A DNA stretch of 10,930 nt, taken from assembly GCA_029781465.1 (NCBI GenBank), contig JAKOWQ010000207.1, positions 1 to 10,930 of the forward strand, in the 5' to 3' direction. Shown here piece after piece: positions 1 to 6,382 of this stretch (positions are counted from its first letter, which is position 1; each line of letters opens with the position of its first letter). The position numbers were made by a program, and so were the translations under genes. The stretch is from Pseudomonadota bacterium (lineage in GTDB: Bacteria > Pseudomonadota > Alphaproteobacteria > Sphingomonadales > Sphingomonadaceae). The notes beneath the pieces are model-generated. The model saw nothing but the letters and a program-made list of their open reading frames with translations. It was not told the origin of the DNA and did no database searches.

Positions 1-12
1 AAAGACACCGAT

Positions 13-48
13 GCGGGAGCGACTCGCAAGCACGCGGGCAGCTCCCGC
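13..48. other. 8-bp inverted repeat upstream of the TonB-like gene
   Basis: The arms GCGGGAGC (13-20) and GCTCCCGC (41-48) are exact reverse complements separated by 20 bases. The repeat lies about 35 bases upstream of the TonB-like start codon. It could be a terminator stem for a gene left of the window, a 5' leader structure, or chance in GC-rich DNA. No T-run follows it, so a classical intrinsic terminator is not supported. Confidence 0.3.
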
Positions 49-70
49 CACGGCAACAGGCCAAGCGAGA

Positions 71-76
71 AGGAGG
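71..76 (+). promoter_or_regulatory. Ribosome binding site of the TonB-like gene
   Basis: A perfect AGGAGG lies 5 bases before the ATG at 82. It fixes the start of the TonB-like gene and shows that translation initiation is intact despite the internal stop codon further down. Confidence 0.75.
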
Positions 77-81
77 GTGCC

Positions 82-600
82 ATGTCCTATGTTGAAAGCG
101 TTCGCCGCCAGCGTCATCCCGGCGCCGTGATCGCCGTTCTGGCGATCGAGGCCGGGATTGCCTGGGGCCTGATGAGCGGCCTGGTGGGGAACTATGTCCC
201 CCGCATCGATACCCCTATCAAGACGACCGACATCGCGCTGCCCCCGCCCGAGCAGACCAAAAAGGATCCGCCGGTCCACCACGAAACCACACCCAGCATC
301 CCGCAGCACACCGAAACCCAGATCACGCTGGTTCCGCAGAACGTCGATACCTTTACCCCGACCTTCGTCGATCGCGGCGAAACCGGTTCGATCGGCGAGG
401 TTGAATTTGTCCGCCACCCGATCGATCCGCCCCCGCCGCGCTTCACCACCAAGGCGCCGCGTGCGCGGGGCAAGCCCGGGTTGTGGGTAACTCCCAACGA
501 CTATCCGAGCAGCGAACTTCGGCTTGAGCACCAGGGCACCACCCGTTTTGCCGTGACCGTGGGCGCCGACGGTAAGCCCAAGGCCTGCACGGTGACCTGA
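82..600 (+). CDS. TonB-family energy transducer, truncated by an in-frame TGA
   Basis: This 172-residue product has the build of a TonB-type protein, which passes inner-membrane proton-motive force to outer-membrane receptors. A short cytoplasmic N-terminus is followed by one membrane segment (about residues 13-36). A periplasmic Pro/Lys/Thr-rich linker (about 50-135) comes next, then the start of the C-terminal TonB fold (YPSSELRLEHQGTTRFAVTV, then GKPKACTVT). In this family the CTVT strand normally runs on into x-SSG...LD...C and ends near a Trp-containing strand. Here TGA at 598-600 stands exactly at the x position. The same frame continues with SSGWPALDATAC and the expected C-terminus to 741, so the stop removes about 46 residues of the receptor-contacting domain. 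The perfect ribosome binding site fixes the start. The product is probably non-functional unless the TGA is read through or is a sequence error. TonB-family assignment is good; which receptor it serves is unknown. Confidence 0.75.
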   Translation: MSYVESVRRQRHPGAVIAVLAIEAGIAWGLMSGLVGNYVPRIDTPIKTTDIALPPPEQTKKDPPVHHETTPSIPQHTETQITLVPQNVDTFTPTFVDRGETGSIGEVEFVRHPIDPPPPRFTTKAPRARGKPGLWVTPNDYPSSELRLEHQGTTRFAVTVGADGKPKACTVT

Positions 601-741
601 TCGAGCGGCTGGCCCGCACTCGATGCCACCGCCTGCGCCAAGGTCATGGCCCGCGCCAGCTTCGATCCGGCCACCGGCAGCGACGGCGAAAAGTCAACCG
701 GAACCTGGAACAGCGCGGTGCAGTGGCAAATCCCCGAATAG
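601..741 (+). pseudogene. Severed C-terminal remainder of the TonB-like gene
   Basis: These 46 codons plus TAG continue the frame of the gene at 82 directly after its TGA. They encode SSGWPALDATACAKVMARAS, then a segment with FDPATGSDGEKSTGTWNSAVQWQIPE at its end. This matches the second half of a sphingomonad-type TonB C-terminal domain, with its conserved SSG, LD, Cys, R(A/F)xFxPA-like and TWxxxVxW positions. No other frameshift or stop is visible, so the lesion is one codon and probably recent. The segment has no start codon or ribosome binding site of its own, so it is expressed only if the TGA is suppressed. A single change from CGA (Arg), GGA (Gly) or TGG (Trp) would produce the TGA. 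Confidence 0.7.
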
Positions 742-780
742 GGACTTGCACCTGCCCCGCTGGCCCCGCCCGGCGCCCGA

Positions 781-808
781 CTGTGACGGCAACCCTTTGC
801 CGCCACAG
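781..808. other. Strong hairpin between the TonB-like and JmjC/cupin genes
   Basis: The stem pairs 781-785 (CTGTG) with 804-808 (CACAG) and 787-792 (CGGCAA) with 797-802 (TTGCCG). There is a single A-C mismatch (786/803) and a four-base loop. It begins 39 bases after the TAG that ends the full TonB frame, where a terminator would be expected. No T-run follows on either strand, so it may be a Rho-dependent or pausing structure, or an mRNA-end stabiliser. Confidence 0.4.
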
Positions 809-825
809 GCCGGGTGGGGTAATCC
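797..825 (+). promoter_or_regulatory. Weak sigma-70-like promoter candidate for the JmjC/cupin gene
   Basis: TTGCCG (797-802) and TAATCC (820-825) are separated by 17 bases, with TAATCC about 65 bases before the ATG at 891. The -35-like box also forms the right arm of the hairpin at 781-808. Such loose matches arise easily by chance, so this is only a candidate. Confidence 0.2.
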
Positions 826-890
826 CGCAAGGCAAACGGGGCGTTAACTCCGGCGCGCTATCACGCGGGCGAACAACGAGGATTCGCCCG

Positions 891-1748
891 ATGACCCAGC
901 CCGCCTTTCCGCCAGCGGCGCGCACGGCCTTTGCCGCGCTCTATCCCAACATGCCCGGCAAGCTGACCCATTCGCTGAGCGGCCATCCGCTGCTGACGCT
1001 CGATGCGCTCGCCGCCCTGGCCGAGGCGCTGCCGGCGGATTCGATCGAATACAATCCGGGCGATCTGCCGATCGGGATCGCGCCCGAAGCCGTGCCGCAG
1101 AGCGAGCTCGGCGTGGTCGAAACCATCCGCACCATTGCCCGGGCCGGATCGTGGGTGGCGCTCAAGCGGATCGAGCAGCACCCAGACTACGCCGCGCTGC
1201 TCCACGATGCACTGGCCGAGCTGCGCGATGTGGTCGAGCCGCGAACAGGCGCGATGATGCAGCTCGAAGGGTTCGTCTTCATCACCTCGCCCGGTGGGGT
1301 CACTCCGTTCCATTTCGATCCCGAGCACAACATCCTGCTCCAGATCATGGGCCACAAGACCATGACGCTGTTCCCGATCGAGGACGAGGTGCTGTTTTCG
1401 GCCGAAGTGCATGAAAAATACCACCTCGGCATGCACCACCGCAACCTGCCCTGGCAGGATGCCTTCGCCGCCAAGGGCGAGGCGATAACGATCCATCCCG
1501 GCGAGGCGATCCACGTTCCGGTCAAGGCGCCGCACTGGGTGCAGAACGGCGACGAGGCCTCGATCTCGCTGTCGGTCACCTGGCGCTCGCAGTGGTCCTA
1601 TGCCGAGGCCGACGCGCGCGCCTTCAACCACCTGCTGCGCGAAGCCGGCTTCGCCCCCGCCAGCCCCGGTCCTTTCCCCGCCCAGAACCGCGCCAAAGCC
1701 TACGCCTACCGCGCGGTTCGCAAGTTGAAGAGCGTGGCCGGGGGGTGA
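891..1748 (+). CDS. JmjC/cupin-like putative Fe(II)/2-oxoglutarate oxygenase
   Basis: This 285-residue protein contains a cupin-like JmjC core in its second half. The metal-binding HxD is H141-F-D143 in a PFHFDPEHN context. The distal His is probably H215 in a PHWVQNGD context, with H208 as an alternative. K156 (GHKTMTLFP) sits where JmjC proteins hold 2-oxoglutarate. The N-terminal 120 residues are mostly helical. In this family such proteins hydroxylate proteins or small molecules; the substrate here is unknown. I chose the ATG at 891, which has GAGGA 8 bases upstream, over an in-frame ATG at 723 that overlaps the end of the TonB frame and gives an Arg/Pro-rich, non-conserved extension. The gene stands alone on the plus strand and converges with the DUF3857 gene, with 34 bases between. 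Family is fairly sure; catalytic activity is inferred from the retained ligands. Confidence 0.85.
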   Translation: MTQPAFPPAARTAFAALYPNMPGKLTHSLSGHPLLTLDALAALAEALPADSIEYNPGDLPIGIAPEAVPQSELGVVETIRTIARAGSWVALKRIEQHPDYAALLHDALAELRDVVEPRTGAMMQLEGFVFITSPGGVTPFHFDPEHNILLQIMGHKTMTLFPIEDEVLFSAEVHEKYHLGMHHRNLPWQDAFAAKGEAITIHPGEAIHVPVKAPHWVQNGDEASISLSVTWRSQWSYAEADARAFNHLLREAGFAPASPGPFPAQNRAKAYAYRAVRKLKSVAGG

Positions 1749-1782
1749 TCCAAGGGGGGCTGACTGCTTCCGGTGCAACCCC

Positions 1783-3849
1783 TCACCGCCCCGATTTGAT
1801 ATCCTTGCCCGGCGCATCGCTGCGCCCGGCGGCGTGTTCGGCCAGTTCCTGACGGCGGGTCTCGGCCTTTTCCTGATCGGTCGGGGCATAGTCGCTGGGC
1901 GCGCGCACGAAGACTGAATTGGTCGCCAGTTCGGCCATCTCGGCGCGCACCCGCGCAGCGCGGGCGGCGGGGAGCTGGTCGGACAGGGCCTTGGTCTCCG
2001 ATTCCATCACCACCACCCCGGCCAGCATCAGCACCGAGCGGCGGAAATGGTAGAGATCGCCCACGGTCTTGTCGACCGAATCCCCCTGAAGGCGAAAGCC
2101 CTTGCCCGCATAGGGAAGCTTGATCGTCACCCGCGCCCCCCACCAGTCGGGATAGTCCACCGCATAGGGGGCATCTGAATTGAGCTCACCCTCGCGCGCG
2201 ATGTCGAAGCGCCAGCCGAGCCGCGAACGGTCAATCTCGAACCAGCGGGTGCCGAGGTCCGCGGTCCATTCCATCGCCGCGGTGCCTTCCATGAAGACGA
2301 TAAAATCGCCGCTGGCAGCATCCTCGCGGGTGCCGACCTTGCCCGGGGAAACGAAATCGAAGGTATCGCGCCACAGCTTGCGCAATTCGCGGTTGCGATC
2401 GGCCATCGAATAGCCGGCGTAGCGCAGCCGCATGTCCGATGCCGTTTCGCCGTGAAAGCGCATCTCGCCCTTGGTCGGGGCCGGAAGATCGAGCCCGCGG
2501 CTGGCATCGAGATTGAGCGCGATCACCTCGGTCGGGGCATCGAGCGCTTCGGGAACCATCGGCACCAGCGCCGCGCCTTCGGCAGTGACCGGCAGGCCGA
2601 CCCGGTAGTTGGGGGTGCGCAGCCGCGCCAGGCTGAGATCGCCCAGCCGGGTGCCATCGAGCCAATAGCTCTTGCCGTCGATCCGCGCCTCGACGATCAC
2701 ATGATCGAAGGCTTCCATGCTGGGCAGCCGGTCGGCGACGAGGTCGCCGCTTTCGGTGTGGACCAGCACCGGACGGGCATCGATCCCCAGTTCGTTCAGC
2801 AGCGCCACCAGCAGAACGGTCTTGCCCTTGCAATCGCCGAAGCGGCGGGTCCAGGTCTGATCGGCCGCAGCGGGGACGAAGCCGCCATCGTTCATCCCCA
2901 GGAACAGGTAGCGCACCTGTTCCTGCACCAGTTGCAGCGCCAGCTCGGCGCGGCGCTTTGGGTCGGTGCTTGCGGCCCGGATGCGCGCCGCTTCGGTACG
3001 GAGCGGGCTGTCAGGGGTGAGCTTGGCTGCCTCGGCATAGAGCGGGGCAAAGGTGCGCGAGACGCCCTGCCAGTCGGCAAACTGGGTGATCTCCACCGCG
3101 TTGACGAGGCGGTAGCGCGCCGGCGCGGCCTCGGGTGCGAGCGGCGCCGCCATGTCGGTGACATCGGCCACCAGTTCGCTGCCCAGCGCGGTCTGCTTGA
3201 GCTTGGGCTGGATCACCCCGGGCAACACCCGCCAGTGCATCGGCTTGTCCTTGTCCCACAGCAGGCGGACGCGAAACCGGCCGAAGGCGGCACCGTCGCG
3301 CGGGCCGGCTATATACTGGCTCATCCCCTGCATCGCCGGATCGCGCCGGGTGATCGAATAGGACAGATCGATCACATCGCCCACGCGCAGGTCCTCGGGC
3401 TGCATGGTCGCGGTCAGCTCGCCATCGAGCATGGCGTTTTCCATCCGCGTTTCGCGCTGGATCACGTTGAGCCGCGAGCCGTCGCCCAGCAGGTCGATCG
3501 GCTTGCCATCGCGCAGGATGCGATAGCGATGGACCACCAGCGTCTCGAGCGCGGGATCCCAATTGAGCTGGAGCGCCCCGTCATCGAGCCCCTGGGCGGT
3601 GCCGATCTTCCACGACTGGGCGATGAAGGTGGTATCGCCTTCGTTGCTGAAGCGGACCTGGAGATCGCCGAGCAGATCGACCGTGGCGGCACCCTCGGAA
3701 TCGCTCGGCGGCTTGGGCTGCGGGGCGATGTCGGCCCAGGCCGGGGGCGGCGCGACCTGGGGCCGCGCCAGCGACGGCGCCGCATCGGGCGCTCCCAGCG
3801 CGAGCGACGGCCAGGCAGCCAGCGCCAGAATCAGCCTTGAAAACCGCAT
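1783..3849 (-). CDS. DUF3857 and transglutaminase-like domain protein, exported
   Basis: This 688-residue protein begins with a signal peptide (MRFSRLILALAAWPSLALGA), so it is probably periplasmic. A DUF3857 beta-rich region covers about residues 55-250. A transglutaminase-like, papain-fold domain follows at about 290-410. Its catalytic triad is intact and normally spaced: C340 in FGDCKGK, H383 in FDHVIV and D398 in LDGT. The C-terminal 250 residues form another beta-rich region, and the last 50 or so are charged and helical. Proteins of this architecture are common in Bacteroidetes and sphingomonads. Whether they act as proteases, amidases or cross-linkers is generally not known. The gene lies 65 bases downstream of the alpha/beta hydrolase on the same strand, so it could be the last gene of the P450 operon, although nothing in its function ties it to oxidation. 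A G-rich GGGGGTG lies just before the ATG. Confidence 0.88.
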   Translation of the reverse strand: MRFSRLILALAAWPSLALGAPDAAPSLARPQVAPPPAWADIAPQPKPPSDSEGAATVDLLGDLQVRFSNEGDTTFIAQSWKIGTAQGLDDGALQLNWDPALETLVVHRYRILRDGKPIDLLGDGSRLNVIQRETRMENAMLDGELTATMQPEDLRVGDVIDLSYSITRRDPAMQGMSQYIAGPRDGAAFGRFRVRLLWDKDKPMHWRVLPGVIQPKLKQTALGSELVADVTDMAAPLAPEAAPARYRLVNAVEITQFADWQGVSRTFAPLYAEAAKLTPDSPLRTEAARIRAASTDPKRRAELALQLVQEQVRYLFLGMNDGGFVPAAADQTWTRRFGDCKGKTVLLVALLNELGIDARPVLVHTESGDLVADRLPSMEAFDHVIVEARIDGKSYWLDGTRLGDLSLARLRTPNYRVGLPVTAEGAALVPMVPEALDAPTEVIALNLDASRGLDLPAPTKGEMRFHGETASDMRLRYAGYSMADRNRELRKLWRDTFDFVSPGKVGTREDAASGDFIVFMEGTAAMEWTADLGTRWFEIDRSRLGWRFDIAREGELNSDAPYAVDYPDWWGARVTIKLPYAGKGFRLQGDSVDKTVGDLYHFRRSVLMLAGVVVMESETKALSDQLPAARAARVRAEMAELATNSVFVRAPSDYAPTDQEKAETRRQELAEHAAGRSDAPGKDIKSGR

Positions 3850-3914
3850 TGCACCCCCGGAAATCCGCTATCTGGCCAACACTTCGCGCAATTGCGCGGC
3901 GCTGTCGAGGGGGG

Positions 3915-4760
3915 CTAGCGCGGCGGCATGACCCGGGTGAGAAAGGCGATCACCGCGGCGTTGAACTCGTCGTTGCGATCGCCCGCGACCATGTGCCCGG
4001 CACCGCGGATATCGGCGATTTCGAGCCTGGGCACGCGGCGACGCAGATCCTCCACCCCATCGTCGTCGACGATATCGCTCTTCATCCCGCGCACCAGCAG
4101 GGTGGGTACGCGGTCGGTCCAGTCGGCGCGGTCCATGATGGCCAGCAGGTGGCTGGGATCGCCGCGCATGTCCTGCATCATCGCCGGATCCCAGTGCCAG
4201 CGATAGCGCCCGTCGCCGTGGAGGCGCAGGTTCTTGTTGAGTCCCGAAAGATCCTTGGGCCGCGGCCGCGCGGGATAGAAGGCGGAGATCGTGTCGGCCG
4301 CCTCTTCCAGGCTGGCGAAGCCGTCTGGATTGGCCGCCATGAATGATTTGATCTTGTTGGCTCCGGCAAGCGACATCTTGGGCACGATATCGACCAGCAC
4401 CAGCGCGGCGATATCGAGCCCGTGGGTCGCCGCGACCAGCGAGGTGATCCCGCCCAGCGAAGCCCCGACCAGCGCCAGCGGGCGAGCGGCCCCAGCCGCA
4501 ATCGCTTCCAGATCGCGCGCGCGGGTCTCGATCGAATAGTCGCCATCGGGCGACCAGCCGGAATCGCCGTGGCCGCGCAGGTCATAATTGATCGCACGGT
4601 ATCCTGCCCCGGCCAGCTGCAGTTCGGCCTTGTCCCACGAATGGCGGGTCTGCCCGCCGCCGTGACCGAGGATCACCGTCGGCGCGCCTGGCGGACCTGC
4701 AACATCGGCGGCAATCTCTACCCCGGGCGCGACAGGAATGCGGATCGTTTGCGGGTCCAT
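3915..4760 (-). CDS. Alpha/beta hydrolase
   Basis: This 281-residue cytoplasmic hydrolase has the full alpha/beta fold signature. The oxyanion region is LGHGGGQTRHSW, and RGHGDSG follows strand 4. The nucleophile elbow is GASLGG with Ser101, the acid is probably Asp229 (MKSDIVDD) and the catalytic His is His256 (GAGHM). It should hydrolyse an ester, lactone, epoxide or carbon-carbon bond; the substrate cannot be read from sequence. Its place directly behind the P450 and rubredoxin suggests it processes a product of that pathway, by inference. An upstream in-frame GTG (4779-4781) would add seven residues (MRASPVP). Neither start has a clear ribosome binding site, and I prefer the ATG because the conserved sequence begins there. 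Confidence 0.88.
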   Translation of the reverse strand: MDPQTIRIPVAPGVEIAADVAGPPGAPTVILGHGGGQTRHSWDKAELQLAGAGYRAINYDLRGHGDSGWSPDGDYSIETRARDLEAIAAGAARPLALVGASLGGITSLVAATHGLDIAALVLVDIVPKMSLAGANKIKSFMAANPDGFASLEEAADTISAFYPARPRPKDLSGLNKNLRLHGDGRYRWHWDPAMMQDMRGDPSHLLAIMDRADWTDRVPTLLVRGMKSDIVDDDGVEDLRRRVPRLEIADIRGAGHMVAGDRNDEFNAAVIAFLTRVMPPR

Positions 4761-4805
4761 CGGCACAGGCGATGCCCGCACATCCGGCGCGGGTCAATCG
4801 TCATT

Positions 4806-4821
4806 TTAATCGCGCGATTAA
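4806..4821. promoter_or_regulatory. 16-bp perfect palindrome at the rubredoxin stop codon
   Basis: TTAATCGCGCGATTAA reads identically on both strands and includes the rubredoxin TAA (4818-4820). It sits about 45 bases upstream of the alpha/beta hydrolase ATG. It has no loop, and on the transcribed minus strand it is followed by an A-run rather than a T-run, so it is not a standard intrinsic terminator. A protein-binding site or an RNA-processing site within the operon is possible. Confidence 0.35.
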
Positions 4822-4979
4822 TCGAGCAGCTCGAAGTCTTCCTTCTCGGTGCCGCAATCGGGGCAATACCAGTCGTCGGGAATATCCTCGAAGCGGGTGC
4901 CGGGGGCGATGCCTTCTTCGGGCATGCCCAGCGCCTCGTCATAGATCAGCCCGCAATTGCGGCAACGCCACTTGCGCAT
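4818..4979 (-). CDS. Rubredoxin (53 aa) following the P450
   Basis: This short gene encodes a complete one-iron rubredoxin, a small cytoplasmic electron carrier. Both iron-binding pairs are present: C6-R-N-C9-G and C39-P-D-C42-G. The family's hallmark core is also there: IYDEALG, GIAPGTRFEDIPDDWYCPDC. Its length of 53 residues is typical. The ATG lies one base after the TGA of the P450 (TGA-G-ATG) with no clear ribosome binding site, so translation is probably coupled to the P450. Rubredoxins normally serve alkane hydroxylases and other oxidases. Here the position points to electron delivery to the P450, in place of the [2Fe-2S] ferredoxin usual for bacterial class I P450s. No rubredoxin or ferredoxin reductase is in the window. 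The protein identity is near certain; the partner role is inference. Confidence 0.95.
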   Translation of the reverse strand: MRKWRCRNCGLIYDEALGMPEEGIAPGTRFEDIPDDWYCPDCGTEKEDFELLD

Positions 4980-4980
4980 C

Positions 4981-6252
4981 TCAATTCACCGCGAAACGGA
5001 TCGGGACGTGCTTGGGGCCGCAGACGAAGTTGGAGATCGTGCGTTCGCCAGTGCCGTTCATCTCGACCGATTTCAGCCGCTTGAACAGTTCTTCCCACAG
5101 GATCCGCATTTCCATCCGCGCCAGATGCTGGCCCAGGCAAACGTGGACACCATAGCCAAAGGCAATCTGCGGGTTCTGCTCGCGGTCCATGCGGAACTCG
5201 AACGGATCGGCCCAGACGCTCTCGTCGCGGTTGCCCGATTGGTAGGACAGCATCAGCCAGTCCCCTGCCCTGATCTGCCGCCCCGCGATCTCGCAATCGG
5301 AAACGGCGCTGCGCATGAAGTGCTTGACCGGTACCTCCCAGCGGATCGATTCCTCGACGAAGGCGTTGATCGCCTCGGGATTGTCCTGCATCTGCCGCAG
5401 CAGTTGCGGGCGCTCGGCCAGGGCCCACATCGCGCCAGCAGTGGTGTTGCTGGTGGTATCGTGCCCGGCGGTGGCGGCGATGATGTAATAGCCCATCAGC
5501 TGACGGTGATTGAGGTAATCGTCGCCGATCCGCGCGTTGGCGATCAGGCTGTTGATCGCCCCGGTCGGGTTCTCGCGATACCGCTTGGTGACCGCGGCGA
5601 AATAGTTCTCCAGCTCCATCGTGGTTTCCCACAGCGATTTGAGTTGTTCCTCGGGACTCAGCTCGGCGCGGCGGCGGTTCAGTTCGGGATCGGCGTTGTT
5701 GAACAGCTCCTGGGTGAGCTTGAGCATGAACGGCTCATCCTCCTGCGGAACGCCCAGTACGGTCATGATCACCCGCAGCGGATAGAGAAAGGCCACGTCC
5801 TGTGCGAAATCGCACTCTCCGCCAAAGCCCAGCATGTGATCGACGAAGTCGCGGGCGATGCCCCGGATCGCCTCTTCCAGCGGTTTGATTGCGCGCGGGG
5901 TGACGTGGGGGAAGACCACCGAGCGCAGCGCCTTGTGCTCATCCCCATCGACCGAAACCAGGCTGCGGATCAGATTGGGCTCGCCCCCGGTCAGCGCCTT
6001 GACCCGCTCGTTGCCGTCGCGGTTAGTGATGAAGGTGCTCTTGTCGCCGTTGTGGAACACTGCCGGCTGGCGCTCGATCTCCTTGATATCGGCATGACGG
6101 CTGACCACCCAGAACGGCTCGAATTCTTCCATCTCGGCCTTGTCGAGCGGGCTTTCGGCGCGGATCGTACGGAACGCCTCGTCGACGATCTCGCGCCTGG
6201 AATAGGCGTGGGGATCGATGATCGTGCGGGCCAGCTGTTCCGAAATCGCCAT
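4981..6252 (-). CDS. Cytochrome P450, CYP108-like
   Basis: This 423-residue soluble P450 is a haem mono-oxygenase with all class hallmarks. The I-helix oxygen-activation motif is AGHDTT (residues 262-267). The K-helix ExxR is E301-S-I-R304. The haem loop is FGYGVHVCLGQH with the thiolate ligand Cys372. From memory it resembles the terpineol hydroxylase P450terp (CYP108A1) along its whole length, for example CDFxxDxAxxYPLxVxMTxLGVPxxDEP, WxxPVKxFMRxA and the end (NFVxGPKxVPIRF). Sphingomonad CYP108 relatives bind terpenoids or aromatic hydrocarbons, so a hydrophobic substrate is likely but not defined. The ATG at 6252 is preceded 8 bases away by AGAGGA. The longer in-frame extension to 6342 is rejected because it would run through the operator. 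The gene is divergent from a TetR regulator and heads the minus-strand run P450-rubredoxin-hydrolase. Confidence 0.95.
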   Translation of the reverse strand: MAISEQLARTIIDPHAYSRREIVDEAFRTIRAESPLDKAEMEEFEPFWVVSRHADIKEIERQPAVFHNGDKSTFITNRDGNERVKALTGGEPNLIRSLVSVDGDEHKALRSVVFPHVTPRAIKPLEEAIRGIARDFVDHMLGFGGECDFAQDVAFLYPLRVIMTVLGVPQEDEPFMLKLTQELFNNADPELNRRRAELSPEEQLKSLWETTMELENYFAAVTKRYRENPTGAINSLIANARIGDDYLNHRQLMGYYIIAATAGHDTTSNTTAGAMWALAERPQLLRQMQDNPEAINAFVEESIRWEVPVKHFMRSAVSDCEIAGRQIRAGDWLMLSYQSGNRDESVWADPFEFRMDREQNPQIAFGYGVHVCLGQHLARMEMRILWEELFKRLKSVEMNGTGERTISNFVCGPKHVPIRFAVN

Positions 6253-6260
6253 GTCTGTCT

Positions 6261-6266
6261 TCCTCT
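6261..6266 (-). promoter_or_regulatory. Ribosome binding site deciding the P450 start
   Basis: On the minus strand AGAGGA lies 8 bases before the ATG at 6252. This supports the 423-residue form of the P450 over a version extended by 30 residues into the intergenic palindrome. Confidence 0.65.
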
Positions 6267-6310
6267 CAACCAGGCGAAGCGCGGCGCAAGGGGCGCCGGA
6301 TTCGGACGCG

Positions 6311-6339
6311 AGGCTATGGGCAAGATAGTTGCCGGTCAA
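6311..6339 (-). promoter_or_regulatory. Candidate P450 promoter overlapping the inverted repeat
   Basis: Read on the minus strand, TTGACC (6334-6339) is a good -35 box. After 17 bases TAGCCT (6311-6316) is a weak -10 candidate, leaving a leader of about 58 bases to the P450 ATG. The -35 box lies in the spacer of the perfect inverted repeat at 6320-6351, so a protein bound there would block this promoter. The -10 match is poor. Confidence 0.35.
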
Positions 6340-6351
6340 CAACTATCTTGC
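6320..6351. promoter_or_regulatory. 12-bp perfect inverted repeat, probable TetR-family operator
   Basis: The arms GCAAGATAGTTG (6320-6331) and CAACTATCTTGC (6340-6351) are exact reverse complements around an 8-base spacer. The element is notably AT-richer than the surrounding DNA. It lies in the 130-base gap between the divergent P450 and TetR genes, about 68 bases from the first and 31 from the second. TetR-family repressors usually bind such dyads next to their own gene, so it is the natural operator for both genes. An RNA hairpin is a less likely reading because no coding or terminator context fits. Confidence 0.7.
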
Positions 6352-6382
6352 ATGAGAGGCGCGGATCGGGCAGACCCCAGGC

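Noticed and set aside
809..850. Cobalamin-riboswitch-like words (TCCCGCAA, GCCGGGTGGGG) before the JmjC/cupin gene
   Set aside because: The ordered conserved blocks of a cobalamin or other known riboswitch are not present, and the downstream gene does not suggest one.
861..1889. 342-residue open frame on the minus strand
   Set aside because: It is antisense to the JmjC/cupin gene, which has a ribosome binding site and conserved metal ligands. The minus-strand product is Arg/Gly-rich with no domain.
2452..3840. 462-residue open frame on the plus strand
   Set aside because: It lies wholly antisense to the DUF3857 gene, whose signal peptide and catalytic triad are clear. The product is His/Arg/Gly-rich with no recognisable domain, as expected of GC-rich shadow frames.
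6253..6342. N-terminal extension of the P450 to an upstream start
   Set aside because: It would place the operator dyad and promoter inside the coding region, and it lacks similarity to CYP108 N-termini. The ATG at 6252 has a good ribosome binding site.
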